64,000 nt of DNA from Taibaiella soli (GTDB lineage: Bacteria; Bacteroidota; Bacteroidia; Chitinophagales; Chitinophagaceae), in contig NZ_QKTW01000003.1 of the NCBI RefSeq assembly GCF_003236175.1, positions 338,085-402,084 on the forward strand, in the 5' to 3' direction. The notes under the pieces are model-generated. The model saw nothing but the letters and a program-made list of their open reading frames with translations. It searched no databases and was not told where the DNA came from. Shown in pieces: positions 55,331-63,893 of the stretch. The stretch's first letter is position 1, and each line of letters opens with the position of its first letter. The translations under genes and the position numbers were made by a program.

Positions 55331-56125
55331 TTACCAATCGCTGCGCATCAATCTGCGTCGGGCTATTAAATAATAGATACAAATCCAGATACAGGAAACA
55401 ATCGCATAGGTGAGCGTCGGTGGCTGATATCCGAATTTTCCTGTTTTCAACAAGGCATTAAACGTAGACGAAGGCAATAGCTCATCACTGCTTTGTAGCG
55501 GCAGCAGCAGATCGAGGAATGGCAGTTTTAGTTTGAAGAGAAAGAAAAAATGCAGCATCATTTCAATAATCATGCAGTACAACATCAAGATACCAATAGC
55601 AAGGCCACTGCGTTTTACAAATACTGAAATCATCAGGGCAAAGCCAAAATAGTTGGCGCAGAGGATAAGCATGTATACCAGCTTCTCAATGTTGTCGCCG
55701 ATGTACGCAAAAGAGGCGCCGGTGATTAACCCGATTACCAGGCCCATTACGGCAACAAATAGCGTTACGGTCAGTGCCAGCGATTTCATCATATACCATT
55801 TGGCATGAAAAAACTGAAGACGGGTCCAGCCATCGATCACATTCTGCCGGTTGGTACGAAACTGGTATTCATTGGTGATTCCGATGATAATAAAAATAGC
55901 AGGAACTAAAACAAAATTACTCGTGTAATAAGTGACCGTATCCCAAATACCTCCAAAAGAATTGGAACTGCCCAGCAGATTAATTCCGTCTCCGCCCAGA
56001 CGTAAGACACCAGTGGTAACACCAAGATTCCATAGCAATACGCAGGCGCCAAACAAAAGCATGATCGTCCAGAACGTGCGGTATTTCTTTATTTTCAGCC
56101 ATTCAATGGCCATAAGTTGTTTCAT
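55331..56125 (-). CDS. ABC-2-type permease
   Basis: 264 residues with six hydrophobic segments. MAIEWLKIKKYRTFW at the N-terminus is the cytoplasmic amphipathic start of ABC-2 exporter subunits. A TNEYQFRTNRQNVIDGWTR segment before helix 3 is shared with gliding/bacteriocin-type permeases. It pairs with the ATPase gene 216 bp upstream on the same strand. Confidence 0.88.
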   Translation of the reverse strand: MKQLMAIEWLKIKKYRTFWTIMLLFGACVLLWNLGVTTGVLRLGGDGINLLGSSNSFGGIWDTVTYYTSNFVLVPAIFIIIGITNEYQFRTNRQNVIDGWTRLQFFHAKWYMMKSLALTVTLFVAVMGLVIGLITGASFAYIGDNIEKLVYMLILCANYFGFALMISVFVKRSGLAIGILMLYCMIIEMMLHFFFLFKLKLPFLDLLLPLQSSDELLPSSTFNALLKTGKFGYQPPTLTYAIVSCIWICIYYLIARRRLMRSDW

Positions 56126-56341
56126 TTTCTCTTTTTTAGTATCAGGTATAAAGTATCAGGTATAAAGCTGTGTTTAATTGTAGTCGGTAATGAACAGTTG
56201 ACATTCGCGTTTTGTCAGACTGAGTGAAGTCGAAGCCTTTTATCATTTCATGAGCATTGTCAATTGATCAGTTTTTGATTTTTGACTTTTGACTTTTCAC
56301 TTTTCACGTTTCACAAGGATTCACCATTGACCATTGACCAT
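56126..56341. repeat. Low-complexity tandem repeats between permease and ATPase
   Basis: TATCAGGTATAAAG occurs twice in tandem (56140-56153, 56154-56167, perfect). TTTGTCAGACTGAGTGAAGTC lies at 56211-56237. TTTTGACTTTTGACTTTTCAC words run 56272-56314, then ATTCACCATTGACC at 56320-56345. The last repeat runs into the stop codon of the ATPase gene. Confidence 0.75.
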
Positions 56342-57229
56342 TCACGAAGTAAGCTCCATAAACCTGCTTTCGAGGCTTTTCTTTTTCAGTGAGAGGTGCG
56401 ACGCCACAATGCCTTTAGAAAACAGATATTCGTTGAGCTTAGTTGTCGTTAATCCATCTGTGATACTAATCTGCAGCGTATTGTTTTGTTGCATGATATT
56501 TCCGATGCCCGGCAGTTCTTTTACCGTTTGCAAGAGTAGATTCATATCTGCGGCGCGTACTTCAATCTGATCTTCGTTGTGCAATACTTCGTCTACCGGA
56601 CCGCTTAGCAGCAGATCACCCTTTTTCAGGATCGCCACGTGCGTGCAAACTTTCTCTACCTCATCCAAAAGATGACTCGCCATAATGATCGTCATTCCGC
56701 CGGCGTTCAGCTGGCGGATCAGTTCGCGTATTTCAGCGATACCAGCCGGATCCAGGCCGTTTGTCGGTTCGTCCAGTACCAGTACTTTCGGATTGCCAAG
56801 CAAGGCTGCAGCGATTGCCAGCCGTTGTTTCATGCCGAGTGAAAATGTTTGAAACTTGCTGTCCTTGCGTTCCAGAAGATTTACAAGCTGCAATACGCGC
56901 AGCCGGTCATCCATGCCACGTTGCTTGATTGATGCACTGATCTCCAGATTATCGAAGGCAGACATGTAATGGTAGAAATTAGGCGTCTCAAGCAGCGAAC
57001 CGATTTGCTGACGTGCTTTTTCAGATGGTGTATTGTCCAGCCAGTTGTAGTTTCCCGAATCAGCTTTTAAAACGTCGAGGACGGTGCCGAGCAGGGTGGT
57101 CTTGCCACTGCCGTTGGGACCAAGAATGCCAAACACACTGCCCGGCGGCACATCAAATGAAACGTTCTTCAGTGCCTGAATGGGGCCGTAGGCTTTAGAG
57201 ATACCTTGAAGAGAAAGTATAGATTGCAA
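56342..57229 (-). CDS. ABC transporter ATP-binding protein, ABC-2 exporter partner
   Basis: 295 residues. Walker A GPNGSGKTT (~37-45), Q-loop in LLETPNF, signature FSLGMKQR, Walker B VLVLDEPTNGLD, and switch His in MASHLLDEVE. The extra C-terminal ~80 residues form the regulatory domain seen in bacitracin/bacteriocin-type ATPases. With the permease downstream it forms an exporter of unknown substrate. Confidence 0.93.
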   Translation of the reverse strand: MQSILSLQGISKAYGPIQALKNVSFDVPPGSVFGILGPNGSGKTTLLGTVLDVLKADSGNYNWLDNTPSEKARQQIGSLLETPNFYHYMSAFDNLEISASIKQRGMDDRLRVLQLVNLLERKDSKFQTFSLGMKQRLAIAAALLGNPKVLVLDEPTNGLDPAGIAEIRELIRQLNAGGMTIIMASHLLDEVEKVCTHVAILKKGDLLLSGPVDEVLHNEDQIEVRAADMNLLLQTVKELPGIGNIMQQNNTLQISITDGLTTTKLNEYLFSKGIVASHLSLKKKSLESRFMELTS

Positions 57230-57298
57230 AAGGTGGTGATTTTGATTTCAAAAATGAGGAATGGCTTTGGTAAAAATGTCACCTGCAAAGGGTGAAAA

Positions 57299-57330
57299 AA
57301 CGAATGGAAGCATAAGTGCTTCCATTCGTT
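57299..57330 (-). terminator. Terminator of the SDR gene
   Basis: AACGAATGGAAGCA (57299-57312) and TGCTTCCATTCGTT (57317-57330), 14-bp stem. On the minus strand it is followed by TTTTTTCACC, 10 bp after the SDR stop. Confidence 0.9.
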
Positions 57331-57340
57331 GCAAAATAAT

Positions 57341-58165
57341 TTAAACTTCTACAAACAGATCGGTTTGTAATTCTCCGCCCGGCTTCACTGAGTACATCGA
57401 GAGATCGGTGATGCCGGCTTCACGCAGCACGTCTTCATCAAGGAAAAGATTGCCCGTGTATGTTTTAGCGTCTTGTTTAAAAATATGGAAAGCCGCGTCC
57501 GCTAATATCTCTGGCTTGCGACTGCGTTGCGTAAGATAATCGCCGCCCAGCAGATTTTGTACTGCTGCAGTCCCAATGGTTGTTACCGGCCAGAGTGAGT
57601 TGGCTGCAATGCCTGAATGTTTCAGCTCTTCTGCCCAGCCGATCGTCATCATGCTCATATTGTATTTGGCCATCGTATAAGCTACGTGCGGGCCAAACCA
57701 TTTTGGATCCAGACTGATGGGCGGAGACAGTGTAAGAATATGCGGATTGTCTGATTTGCGCAAATGCGGAATGCAATGTTTGGTAACTAAAAATGTTCCG
57801 CGCACATTGATATCATGCATCAGATCGAAACGTTTTGTCTCTGTTTGTTCTGTAGTTGTAAGCGAAATTGCAGAAGCATTATTTACGACGCCATCGATAA
57901 ACCCGAAAGTTTCAATCGTTTGTTGTACCGCTTCAATGATCATGTCTTCACTGCGAATATCACATTGTACTGGTAATGCTTTACCGCCTGCTTTTTCAAT
58001 CTCTTTAGCTGCCGAATAAATAGTGCCGCCAAGCTTCGGATTTTCTTCTGTAGATTTTGCTGCGATCACAATATTAGCGCCTTCACTAGCCAGTTTTAAA
58101 GCTATTGCCTTTCCAATTCCGCGGCTTGCGCCTGTTATAAAAAATGTTTTTCCCGTAAAGAGCAT
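57341..58165 (-). CDS. SDR family oxidoreductase, HSDL2-like
   Basis: 274 residues. Cofactor loop TGASRGIG (11-18), AKSTEENPKLGGTIYSAAKE (the long insert typical of hydroxysteroid-dehydrogenase-like protein 2), VVNNASAI, and the catalytic YTMAKYNMS. The C-terminus lacks the SCP2 domain present in human HSDL2. Substrate unknown; peroxisomal-type lipid carbonyl chemistry is only an analogy. Confidence 0.88.
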   Translation of the reverse strand: MLFTGKTFFITGASRGIGKAIALKLASEGANIVIAAKSTEENPKLGGTIYSAAKEIEKAGGKALPVQCDIRSEDMIIEAVQQTIETFGFIDGVVNNASAISLTTTEQTETKRFDLMHDINVRGTFLVTKHCIPHLRKSDNPHILTLSPPISLDPKWFGPHVAYTMAKYNMSMMTIGWAEELKHSGIAANSLWPVTTIGTAAVQNLLGGDYLTQRSRKPEILADAAFHIFKQDAKTYTGNLFLDEDVLREAGITDLSMYSVKPGGELQTDLFVEV

Positions 58166-58197
58166 ATCTTCTTAATTATGGTAATTAAATATACGGA

Positions 58198-58232
58198 TCA
58201 ATGGTCAATGGGCAATGGTCAATGGTGAATTT
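58198..58232. repeat. AATGGTCAATGGGC tandem words
   Basis: Units of ATGGTCAATGGGCA at a ~14-bp period; reverse complement of the ATTGACCATTCACC family at 45217-45284. Confidence 0.7.
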
Positions 58233-58276
58233 GTGAAAATTCAAACATGAAACGTGAATGCGTTATGCAGAAATGT

Positions 58277-58400
58277 GATTTCTTGCATAGAAATCGTCAT
58301 TTCTTTAAAGAGAAATGGCGTTTCTTAAACAGGAAACATGATTTCTCAATCGGGAAACTACTCCGCTTCAATCAGAATTACGGTTTCTTTAATTGGAAAC
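58277..58400. repeat. Array of five small hairpins with a TTTCT...AGAAA core
   Basis: Successive imperfect inverted repeats: GATTTCT/AGAAATC (58277-58295), CATTTCT/AGAAATG (58298-58317), CGTTTCT/AGGAAACA (58319-58338), GATTTCT/GGGAAAC (58340-58358) and GGTTTCT/GGAAAC (58382-58400). Spacing is ~21 bp for the first four. Loops differ, so these are not simple duplications. No gene nearby reads through. Confidence 0.7.
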
Positions 58401-58505
58401 GAGGAAGAATGGACAAATGACAATGGGCAAAGCAAAATAGTAGCACTAATAATGCTCCTCACGGATTCCTCAGGATGACAAATAAACGCAAGAAACAGTG
58501 TTGGG

Positions 58506-58660
58506 AATGTGATCAATGTGGCGAATCTGTTTAATGTGCTTAATGTGTTTGCTCGTGATTTTTTGTTTCTGTTTGTGTACTCGTGTTTGTCACCCTGACG
58601 AAGGAAGGGGCCCGCGTAGTGTGTGCCTACATTATTGCGAGATCCCTCGTTGCCTCAGGA
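58506..58660. repeat. AATGTG words and TTTGTCACCCTGACGAAGGA repeat
   Basis: Units GAATGTGATCAATGTGG and TTTAATGTGCTTAATGTG at 58506-58555, then a TTTGTCACCCTGACG word at 58585, followed by ATTATTGCGAGATCCC. Both families recur elsewhere (4346-4502, 42064-42110, 41462, 46133, 56211). No gene seen in 58166-58776 apart from these. Confidence 0.65.
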
Positions 58661-58710
58661 TGAACTGCGACGCAACTCAGCGCAACTGGGGTATCCCTGC
58701 CGGTGGCAAA

Positions 58711-58752
58711 AAGTCGAAACGCGCATTAATTAAATAACGCGCGTTTCGACTT
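58711..58752 (-). terminator. Terminator of the outer-membrane receptor gene
   Basis: AAGTCGAAACGCGC (58711-58724) and GCGCGTTTCGACTT (58739-58752), 14-bp perfect stem. On the minus strand it runs into TTTTTGCC, 25 bp after the stop. Confidence 0.9.
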
Positions 58753-58776
58753 TCTGATTTCGACTTTTGAATTGTG

Positions 58777-61668
58777 TTAGTAGCCTGGTCCGCCACCGCC
58801 ATATGGAGGACGTCCGCCCGGCGCATGTATATCACCTGGACCGCCGTTATTATTAGTATTAGTAGGCATGCCACCACTTTTAAAATGGCGCAGTGTGTAC
58901 GTAATTGTAAACATAAAATATTGCGTCAGCACCTGCGTTCTGCTATCTTCAATATATGTGTCTGTGATATTGCGGCTGATGCTTTTATTCTGATTCAGGA
59001 TATCGTATGCGCTTACACGTGCCTCCAGCGAATGATCCTTCAGGAATTTATAACCGATGTAAGCATTCCACAGGAAGAAGTTCTGATCATAAGCGCTGCC
59101 TAAACCAGAGTACAGGTTTTCATTGAGACTGGTATTAATCACCAGGCGCTTGAAAAGAATATAGTTCAGCTTCGCACTTACAACATGCGAATAATAGCTA
59201 TTGTCTGACTGCGTCTGAATAGTGTTCTTCACAATATTGTAATTACCGGCGTACGATAATGTAAAGTCTACATTTTCGCTGATATTACTACTCAGCACAA
59301 ATCCGCCGTTGATTGTCGTGCTGTTAGAGAAGTTCTCTACGTTGTTGATTAAGGAAGGAGCATGACTGTAACTAATACCTGCATTCAGGTTCAGATTGCT
59401 TTTAATCAGGCCAACCGGAATACCATAAGTAACAAATGTTTTACCCGTAAAATAGTTGTTCAGGTTCACTGGCAAAGTCAGTTGGCTACCGCGATTGATA
59501 GTAATGCCATTGGAAAATGCACTGTCTTTGGTCGGAATCAAGGTAGCGTTACCGATATAATCCTGGATGTAACTTCCGTATGCGTAGATGAAGAAATTGC
59601 TGCCGCCGCCGGATTTTGTTTTTCCGTAGCGTATGGTGAGTGTGTTTTCGAAATCCTGTTTCAGATTAGGGTTACCAGTGCGCAACAAAAGTGGATTTGA
59701 GATATCTACTACACTTTGTAATTGCGTAATGTTCGGCGCGGTTGTATTTGTGCGATACATAACGCGCAGGTTTGTGCCCTGACTGAAGCGGTAATTAAAC
59801 ATCGCCTGCGGCAATACAGAAGAAAACGGTTTGGATATATCTAATGGGTACGGGAAATCCTGTGTCCCCTGCAGCGTGGCGTACTGGTAATTCACACCCG
59901 CCATAAAGTTCATTTTCTTATCGCCCAGTCGATAGCTCAGGCCACCTTTCTGTGTGATATAAGTATTGTCGTATTTGTTGGAAAGAATCGTATCTAAATC
60001 TGTATAAGCCTGATCTGCCGATTCAAAATTGTACGTCTCTTTATCTGATTTGTTTTTGGTGTAAGACGGGCTGTAGTTCACCATCAGCTGGCCTTTTTTG
60101 CCCATAGGTTCTGTATACACAACGCTTGGCGAAACCGTGTAGCCATTGCTGTAGACAGTGTATTGCTGATCGAGCAGGGTAGTATCATTGATGTATTGGT
60201 TTAATGCATACAACTTGCCATCTCCATTTTTTTCGTTCAGCTGTGTACCGATATTCAGTGAAACCGTTCTTCCTTTTTTCGCGAAGCGGTGACGGAAGAG
60301 TATGTTATTAGAAAAGCTGTAACCAGTGTTGTTGGAAATATTCTGATTATTCGTCGCCCCTGCAGGAGCGTCGCCTAAAGTGGTGGCGCCTAGTAGATTT
60401 GTCGTGTATTGATTATTCTGGAAACTCAGTTTTGGGGTTACGATCAGCGAGTTAAATGAGTCGATCGTGTATTCAAAACGTACATTGAAGCGATGATTGT
60501 AGTTTTTGGTTTCCGTATTGCTGAGTTCGTTGTATGCCTGCGCTGCCGTATCACTATTGGTAAAATAGTTGCGCGTCAGTTGTGTACTATTGGTGTTATC
60601 TGTCTGATTAAAGAAATAGCTACCTGTTACTTTTATCTTTTTACCCCACGCATCGCTATAGTTCAGGCCGATTGAGTTTGTTTTGGTGATACCATTTTGT
60701 TGGCCAACTAAAAAGTTGCTTGACGAAGAACCGCCACCACCACGACTTCCGCCACCGCCACCATAGCCGCCGCCACGTCCGCCGCTGCTACCGCCGCTTA
60801 CACCCAGCAGATCTTCTGCACTAAAGTTTTGCTGATTGATATTATTTGAAAGTCCGATGAGGGAAATGCGTTGATCACCGTTGAAATAATTCATGCTGGC
60901 GCCCGCGCTGTAACGGTCGTCTGTGCCATAACCCGCATACACTTTACCAAATTCACCAATGTTCTTGCCACGTTTGGTAATGATATTAATTGCCTTCTGC
61001 GACTGGCCATCATCAAAACCCGTAAACTGTGACTGATCGCTTAGTTTGTCAAACACCTGAATTTTGTCGATGACTTCTGCCGGTAGATTTTTCAACGCGA
61101 GGCTAGGGTCATCCCCGAAAAACGGTTTGCCATCTACCAATACAGTCTGTACCGTCTCGCCGTTTACTTTCACACCAGTGTTATCAGAAGTAACGCCCGG
61201 CATTTTGGTGACGAGGTCTTCGGCCGATGCATCCGGATTTGTTTTATAGGCGCCAGCGTTAAACTGAGTGGTATCGCCCATTTGTTGCGCGCGCACTTGT
61301 TGCGCCTGTACCACTACGTTTTGCAATACATTGCTGGAAGCTTTCAGACGGATTGTACCTACATTGATATCTCCGCTTACAATGTGCACGGCACGTTCCT
61401 GTGTCGCGTACCCGAGATAAGAAACGCGTATCGTATAATTGCCTGCATTAAGATTCGGAATCTGGAAATAACCGTCTATATCAGAAGTGGTGCCGGATTT
61501 TTTAGCACTGTCGCTTTGAAAAATCAACTGAATAGTAGCGCCGATTACCGAAGAACTATCGCGCTGATCCAACACGCGGCCGCGTACAGCGTAAGATTGG
61601 GCTTGTGCAACGCTGACAAAACAAAACAGAGAAATAAGTAAAAAAGTAAATATAGTTTTCATATTCAT
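58777..61668 (-). CDS. Outer-membrane beta-barrel receptor (TonB-dependent-like, OMP_b-brl_3)
   Basis: 963 residues from the ATG ending at 61668 (MNMKTIFTFLL). The signal peptide ends near VAQAQ. A carboxypeptidase-regulatory-like Ig domain (~25-110; GRVLDQRDSSSVIGATI, DGYFQIPNLNAGNYTIRVSYLGY) is followed by a plug domain (~120-250; DLVTKMPGVTSDNTGVKVNG, KLSDQSQFTGFDDGQ) and a long beta-barrel. The barrel has a Gly/Ser-rich loop (~280-315). The tail after the barrel is Pro/Gly-rich (GGGGPGY). Ligand unknown; no SusD gene is adjacent. Confidence 0.9.
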   Translation of the reverse strand: MNMKTIFTFLLISLFCFVSVAQAQSYAVRGRVLDQRDSSSVIGATIQLIFQSDSAKKSGTTSDIDGYFQIPNLNAGNYTIRVSYLGYATQERAVHIVSGDINVGTIRLKASSNVLQNVVVQAQQVRAQQMGDTTQFNAGAYKTNPDASAEDLVTKMPGVTSDNTGVKVNGETVQTVLVDGKPFFGDDPSLALKNLPAEVIDKIQVFDKLSDQSQFTGFDDGQSQKAINIITKRGKNIGEFGKVYAGYGTDDRYSAGASMNYFNGDQRISLIGLSNNINQQNFSAEDLLGVSGGSSGGRGGGYGGGGGSRGGGGSSSSNFLVGQQNGITKTNSIGLNYSDAWGKKIKVTGSYFFNQTDNTNSTQLTRNYFTNSDTAAQAYNELSNTETKNYNHRFNVRFEYTIDSFNSLIVTPKLSFQNNQYTTNLLGATTLGDAPAGATNNQNISNNTGYSFSNNILFRHRFAKKGRTVSLNIGTQLNEKNGDGKLYALNQYINDTTLLDQQYTVYSNGYTVSPSVVYTEPMGKKGQLMVNYSPSYTKNKSDKETYNFESADQAYTDLDTILSNKYDNTYITQKGGLSYRLGDKKMNFMAGVNYQYATLQGTQDFPYPLDISKPFSSVLPQAMFNYRFSQGTNLRVMYRTNTTAPNITQLQSVVDISNPLLLRTGNPNLKQDFENTLTIRYGKTKSGGGSNFFIYAYGSYIQDYIGNATLIPTKDSAFSNGITINRGSQLTLPVNLNNYFTGKTFVTYGIPVGLIKSNLNLNAGISYSHAPSLINNVENFSNSTTINGGFVLSSNISENVDFTLSYAGNYNIVKNTIQTQSDNSYYSHVVSAKLNYILFKRLVINTSLNENLYSGLGSAYDQNFFLWNAYIGYKFLKDHSLEARVSAYDILNQNKSISRNITDTYIEDSRTQVLTQYFMFTITYTLRHFKSGGMPTNTNNNGGPGDIHAPGGRPPYGGGGPGY

Positions 61669-61724
61669 CAAGGTTATTGGACTGATCATTATGCTTGATG
61701 TTTAACCGTAACCAAAATTTCATC

Positions 61725-62690
61725 TTAAGTTCGCTTCCTGGTCGACTTATTTATTGGCTTCTTTACCACAATGTTAGCCGCTCTGGCCTTCGGAATGTTG
61801 AAATAGATCTTCTGCTCGTTAAAGTTGATACAGACCTTTTCAAATTTCTCCATAAAGTTATTGCCTAAAAAGCCAACAGCGTCCGGACGTTTAAAATATC
61901 CTTCCTCCGGCTGAATGATAACATAAGGTGAGCGCACAATAAAATCGCTGATCTCCATCGATCTGATTTGCACCACCGGCAAATAGACATTGCCACCCAC
62001 TGCAGTCCCGGTCATATAGCTTTCTGTTGTGAGTGTCATATCCAGGTTTTTAAGTTTGCGCCAGGTATCGTATGATATATTAATAAAGATATCGCGGTTC
62101 CCCACCAGACTCACACCCGTATTATAGCGCAGCGGAATCCGTATTGAATCGTTCAGCTTCACATTCATTTGCGGGATGTTATCCTCCATCTCAAACGGAA
62201 AATTATAGAGATACTTGACCGAAGGTTTTTTAGGCGTCAATAATAGCTTATGCGCTTTAAAATCAATCGTCACATAAAACTGGCGTAAAAAATCCGTACC
62301 CAGAATGCCGTCCAGAGGCTTCTGATCCGGTGCCGGCCATTTGCTGAGATCCCTTTTCGTAATCTCCATATTATCCACCCGCGCATCACCCAGTTGAATC
62401 TTCGCTATCCGGAGCACTTTCACCCGTTCATAGCCCACAGTTCCCTCCACACTGTCTTCCCGCACTTCCGGCAGCCTTATAATATTAGCAGTCTGCGTGT
62501 TCAATACCGAAGTATTGGCCCCGGTATTCAGCAAAAACACAAGTCCTGGCTTGTTATTAATCTTCACATGCACATAAATCAGACTCTGATAATATTGAAA
62601 GCCCACACCGTTTGACTGAGCCAAAACAGTTGAAACACCATAAAGAGATAGGAACAGGAATAGATAAAAAGGACGAAATATCTTATTCAT
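61725..62690 (-). CDS. Retropepsin-like aspartyl-protease homologue with both catalytic Asp replaced by Asn
   Basis: 321 residues, signal peptide ending near STVLAQ (~25). Two copies of the retropepsin-like fold: the first has FLLNTGANTSVL with Asn55 where Asp of D-T-G-A is expected, then GILGTDFL; the second has LRYNTGVSLV with Asn190 at the equivalent place, then GFLGNNFM. The codons at both places are AAT. The protein should be an inactive envelope protein or a binding domain. The neighbour is the outer-membrane receptor 56 bp downstream. Confidence 0.85.
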   Translation of the reverse strand: MNKIFRPFYLFLFLSLYGVSTVLAQSNGVGFQYYQSLIYVHVKINNKPGLVFLLNTGANTSVLNTQTANIIRLPEVREDSVEGTVGYERVKVLRIAKIQLGDARVDNMEITKRDLSKWPAPDQKPLDGILGTDFLRQFYVTIDFKAHKLLLTPKKPSVKYLYNFPFEMEDNIPQMNVKLNDSIRIPLRYNTGVSLVGNRDIFINISYDTWRKLKNLDMTLTTESYMTGTAVGGNVYLPVVQIRSMEISDFIVRSPYVIIQPEEGYFKRPDAVGFLGNNFMEKFEKVCINFNEQKIYFNIPKARAANIVVKKPINKSTRKRT

Positions 62691-63207
62691 AGAGCGGAAT
62701 CGCTAATAAAAATAACAGAATAATCATCAACGACAAACCTCCATCGCAAATTGGCAATAAAACATTCGAATCGCCGAACCACTGATTTTCCGACACGAAA
62801 CCCTATACTATATATAATATCACAGTAGAGGAGCCAAACCACAATTTTCCAATCAGCATTCGTCCTGCTGTCCGCTATTACTCCTCGCTCGTTACCTCGC
62901 TGTGGGGTAGCCGCTACCATCAGGGCTATCATTTCATCGTTCCGGTCGCTATTCTGCAGTATATATAATATGCAATCACTACTACATAACATAGGCAAAT
63001 TGCAATTCCAGCAGTCGGGACTGGGAAATCTGAGGTCAAGGAGCCTTTGCCTGGCGGCACAGTAGCAATGTGGTTAAATCGGGCGACTGTCTGAACCCCG
63101 GCGTGATCGGGTGAAGAAAGCGCTTTTTGGTGCAAGCAAAAAAATAGCAGACTAGCGTACTAATGTTGGTGTATGGCAGTAAAGCTCGCTTGCATAACAC
63201 GTCCGGC
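62691..63207. other. Non-coding region, no credible gene
   Basis: Frames on the minus strand (62687-62998, 62929-63135) have no recognisable motifs and look like chance translations of repeated intergenic DNA. GCTTTTTGgtgcaagCAAAAAAATAGC at about 63122-63147 is a weak relative of the inverted repeat at 63394. Confidence 0.5.
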
Positions 63208-63380
63208 CTAAGGAAACTCCGGCGTTAAAAAATGGAATGCTTCCAGCGTAAAGCAATTATGGTGGTGCCCGGAGCTCCGAAGCTCAGTTATAGTTTCGCC
63301 AGGGACAGCCCTAGCGCTAGATAGTAAGCTTCAATAATTGTAGCTGGACGCCATTTCATTTTAGCCGTAGTTTCCTTAAG
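63208..63380. repeat. 173-bp imperfect palindrome
   Basis: The left arm at 63208-63261 (CCTAAGGAAACTCCGGC..., AAAAATGG..., CCAGC..., AATTAT) matches the reverse complement of 63334-63380 (CTTAAGGAAACTACGGC..., AAATGG..., CCAGCT..., AATTAT) over most of its length. The inner 72 bp contain the palindrome CGGAGCTCCG. It could be a MITE-like element or a structured RNA. No transposase gene is seen. Confidence 0.65.
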
Positions 63381-63393
63381 CCTTGAATTTTTG

Positions 63394-63421
63394 GTTACTT
63401 TTTGTTCAAGCAAAAAGTAAC
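63394..63421. repeat. GTTACTTTTTG inverted repeat
   Basis: GTTACTTTTTG (63394-63404) and CAAAAAGTAAC (63411-63421), 6-nt loop. Related to 54241-54269. Confidence 0.75.
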
Positions 63422-63574
63422 AGACTACATGGTTATGCTATATAAGAAGGCTAATAGTGTGCCTTTTGCTTCATTGCAAAGGACGCCGACATATATTTTG
63501 AAACGCATGCCAGGCCACAGTGCTGCATTCCGTCCATTACAAGGAGGTTTTCATCAAAAAACTTGCGCCAAACA

Positions 63575-63605
63575 TTTGGAAGTGAAGAGACTTTATCTAC
63601 CTTTG
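63575..63605 (+). promoter_or_regulatory. Strong promoter P1 of a tandem set
   Basis: TTTG (63575-63578), 19 nt, TACCTTTG (63598-63605), then CACTCCC. Exact match to the Bacteroidetes sigma-70 form TTTG-N19-TAnnTTTG. Confidence 0.9.
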
Positions 63606-63725
63606 CACTCCCAACAAAAACGGGACAGTTCTTAAAGAGGTTGCCAGAGGTGATGAAGCGGCTGAAAAGCTTGCACAGCAAGCGATTCGGCGAAAGCGAG
63701 ACTTGAAAAACTTTTTCAAAGAAAG

Positions 63726-63756
63726 TTTGGAAGTTTGAAAACAAACACTACCTTTG
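63726..63756 (+). promoter_or_regulatory. Strong promoter P2 of a tandem set
   Basis: TTTG (63726-63729), 19 nt, TACCTTTG (63749-63756), then CACTCCGCTTC. 151 bp after P1, with the same TTTGGAAG context. Confidence 0.92.
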
Positions 63757-63860
63757 CACTCCGCTTCTGAAAAGTGGCAAAGAAAAAAGAAGATCTTTAA
63801 AAGGCGCGGTTGTTTCAAACAGAGGCTGAACGAGTTGTGAAAATAAATCTTGAAAAAAGA

Positions 63861-63893
63861 TTTGGAAGTTTGAAAATAAAAAGCGTACCTTTG
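63861..63893 (+). promoter_or_regulatory. Strong promoter P3 of a tandem set
   Basis: TTTG (63861-63864), 21 nt, TACCTTTG (63886-63893), then CAGCCCGCTTC. 137 bp after P2. Transcription is expected from near 63900 out of the window. Confidence 0.9.

Noticed and set aside
58277..58400. Possible CRISPR array or integron attC run
   Set aside because: Hairpin cores are only ~7 bp and loops differ; there are no conserved repeat-spacer boundaries.
62687..63135. Two minus-strand frames upstream of the aspartyl-protease-like gene
   Set aside because: Motif-free, overlapping each other, and consistent with translated repeat DNA.
63190..63235. attC-like site (CATAAC ... GTTAAAA)
   Set aside because: The outer boxes do not fit RYYYAAC/GTTRRRY and are too close together; the sequence is better explained as the left arm of the 173-bp palindrome.
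63402..63635. 77-codon plus-strand frame
   Set aside because: Runs through promoter P1 and the GTTACTTTTTG repeat, so not a credible gene.
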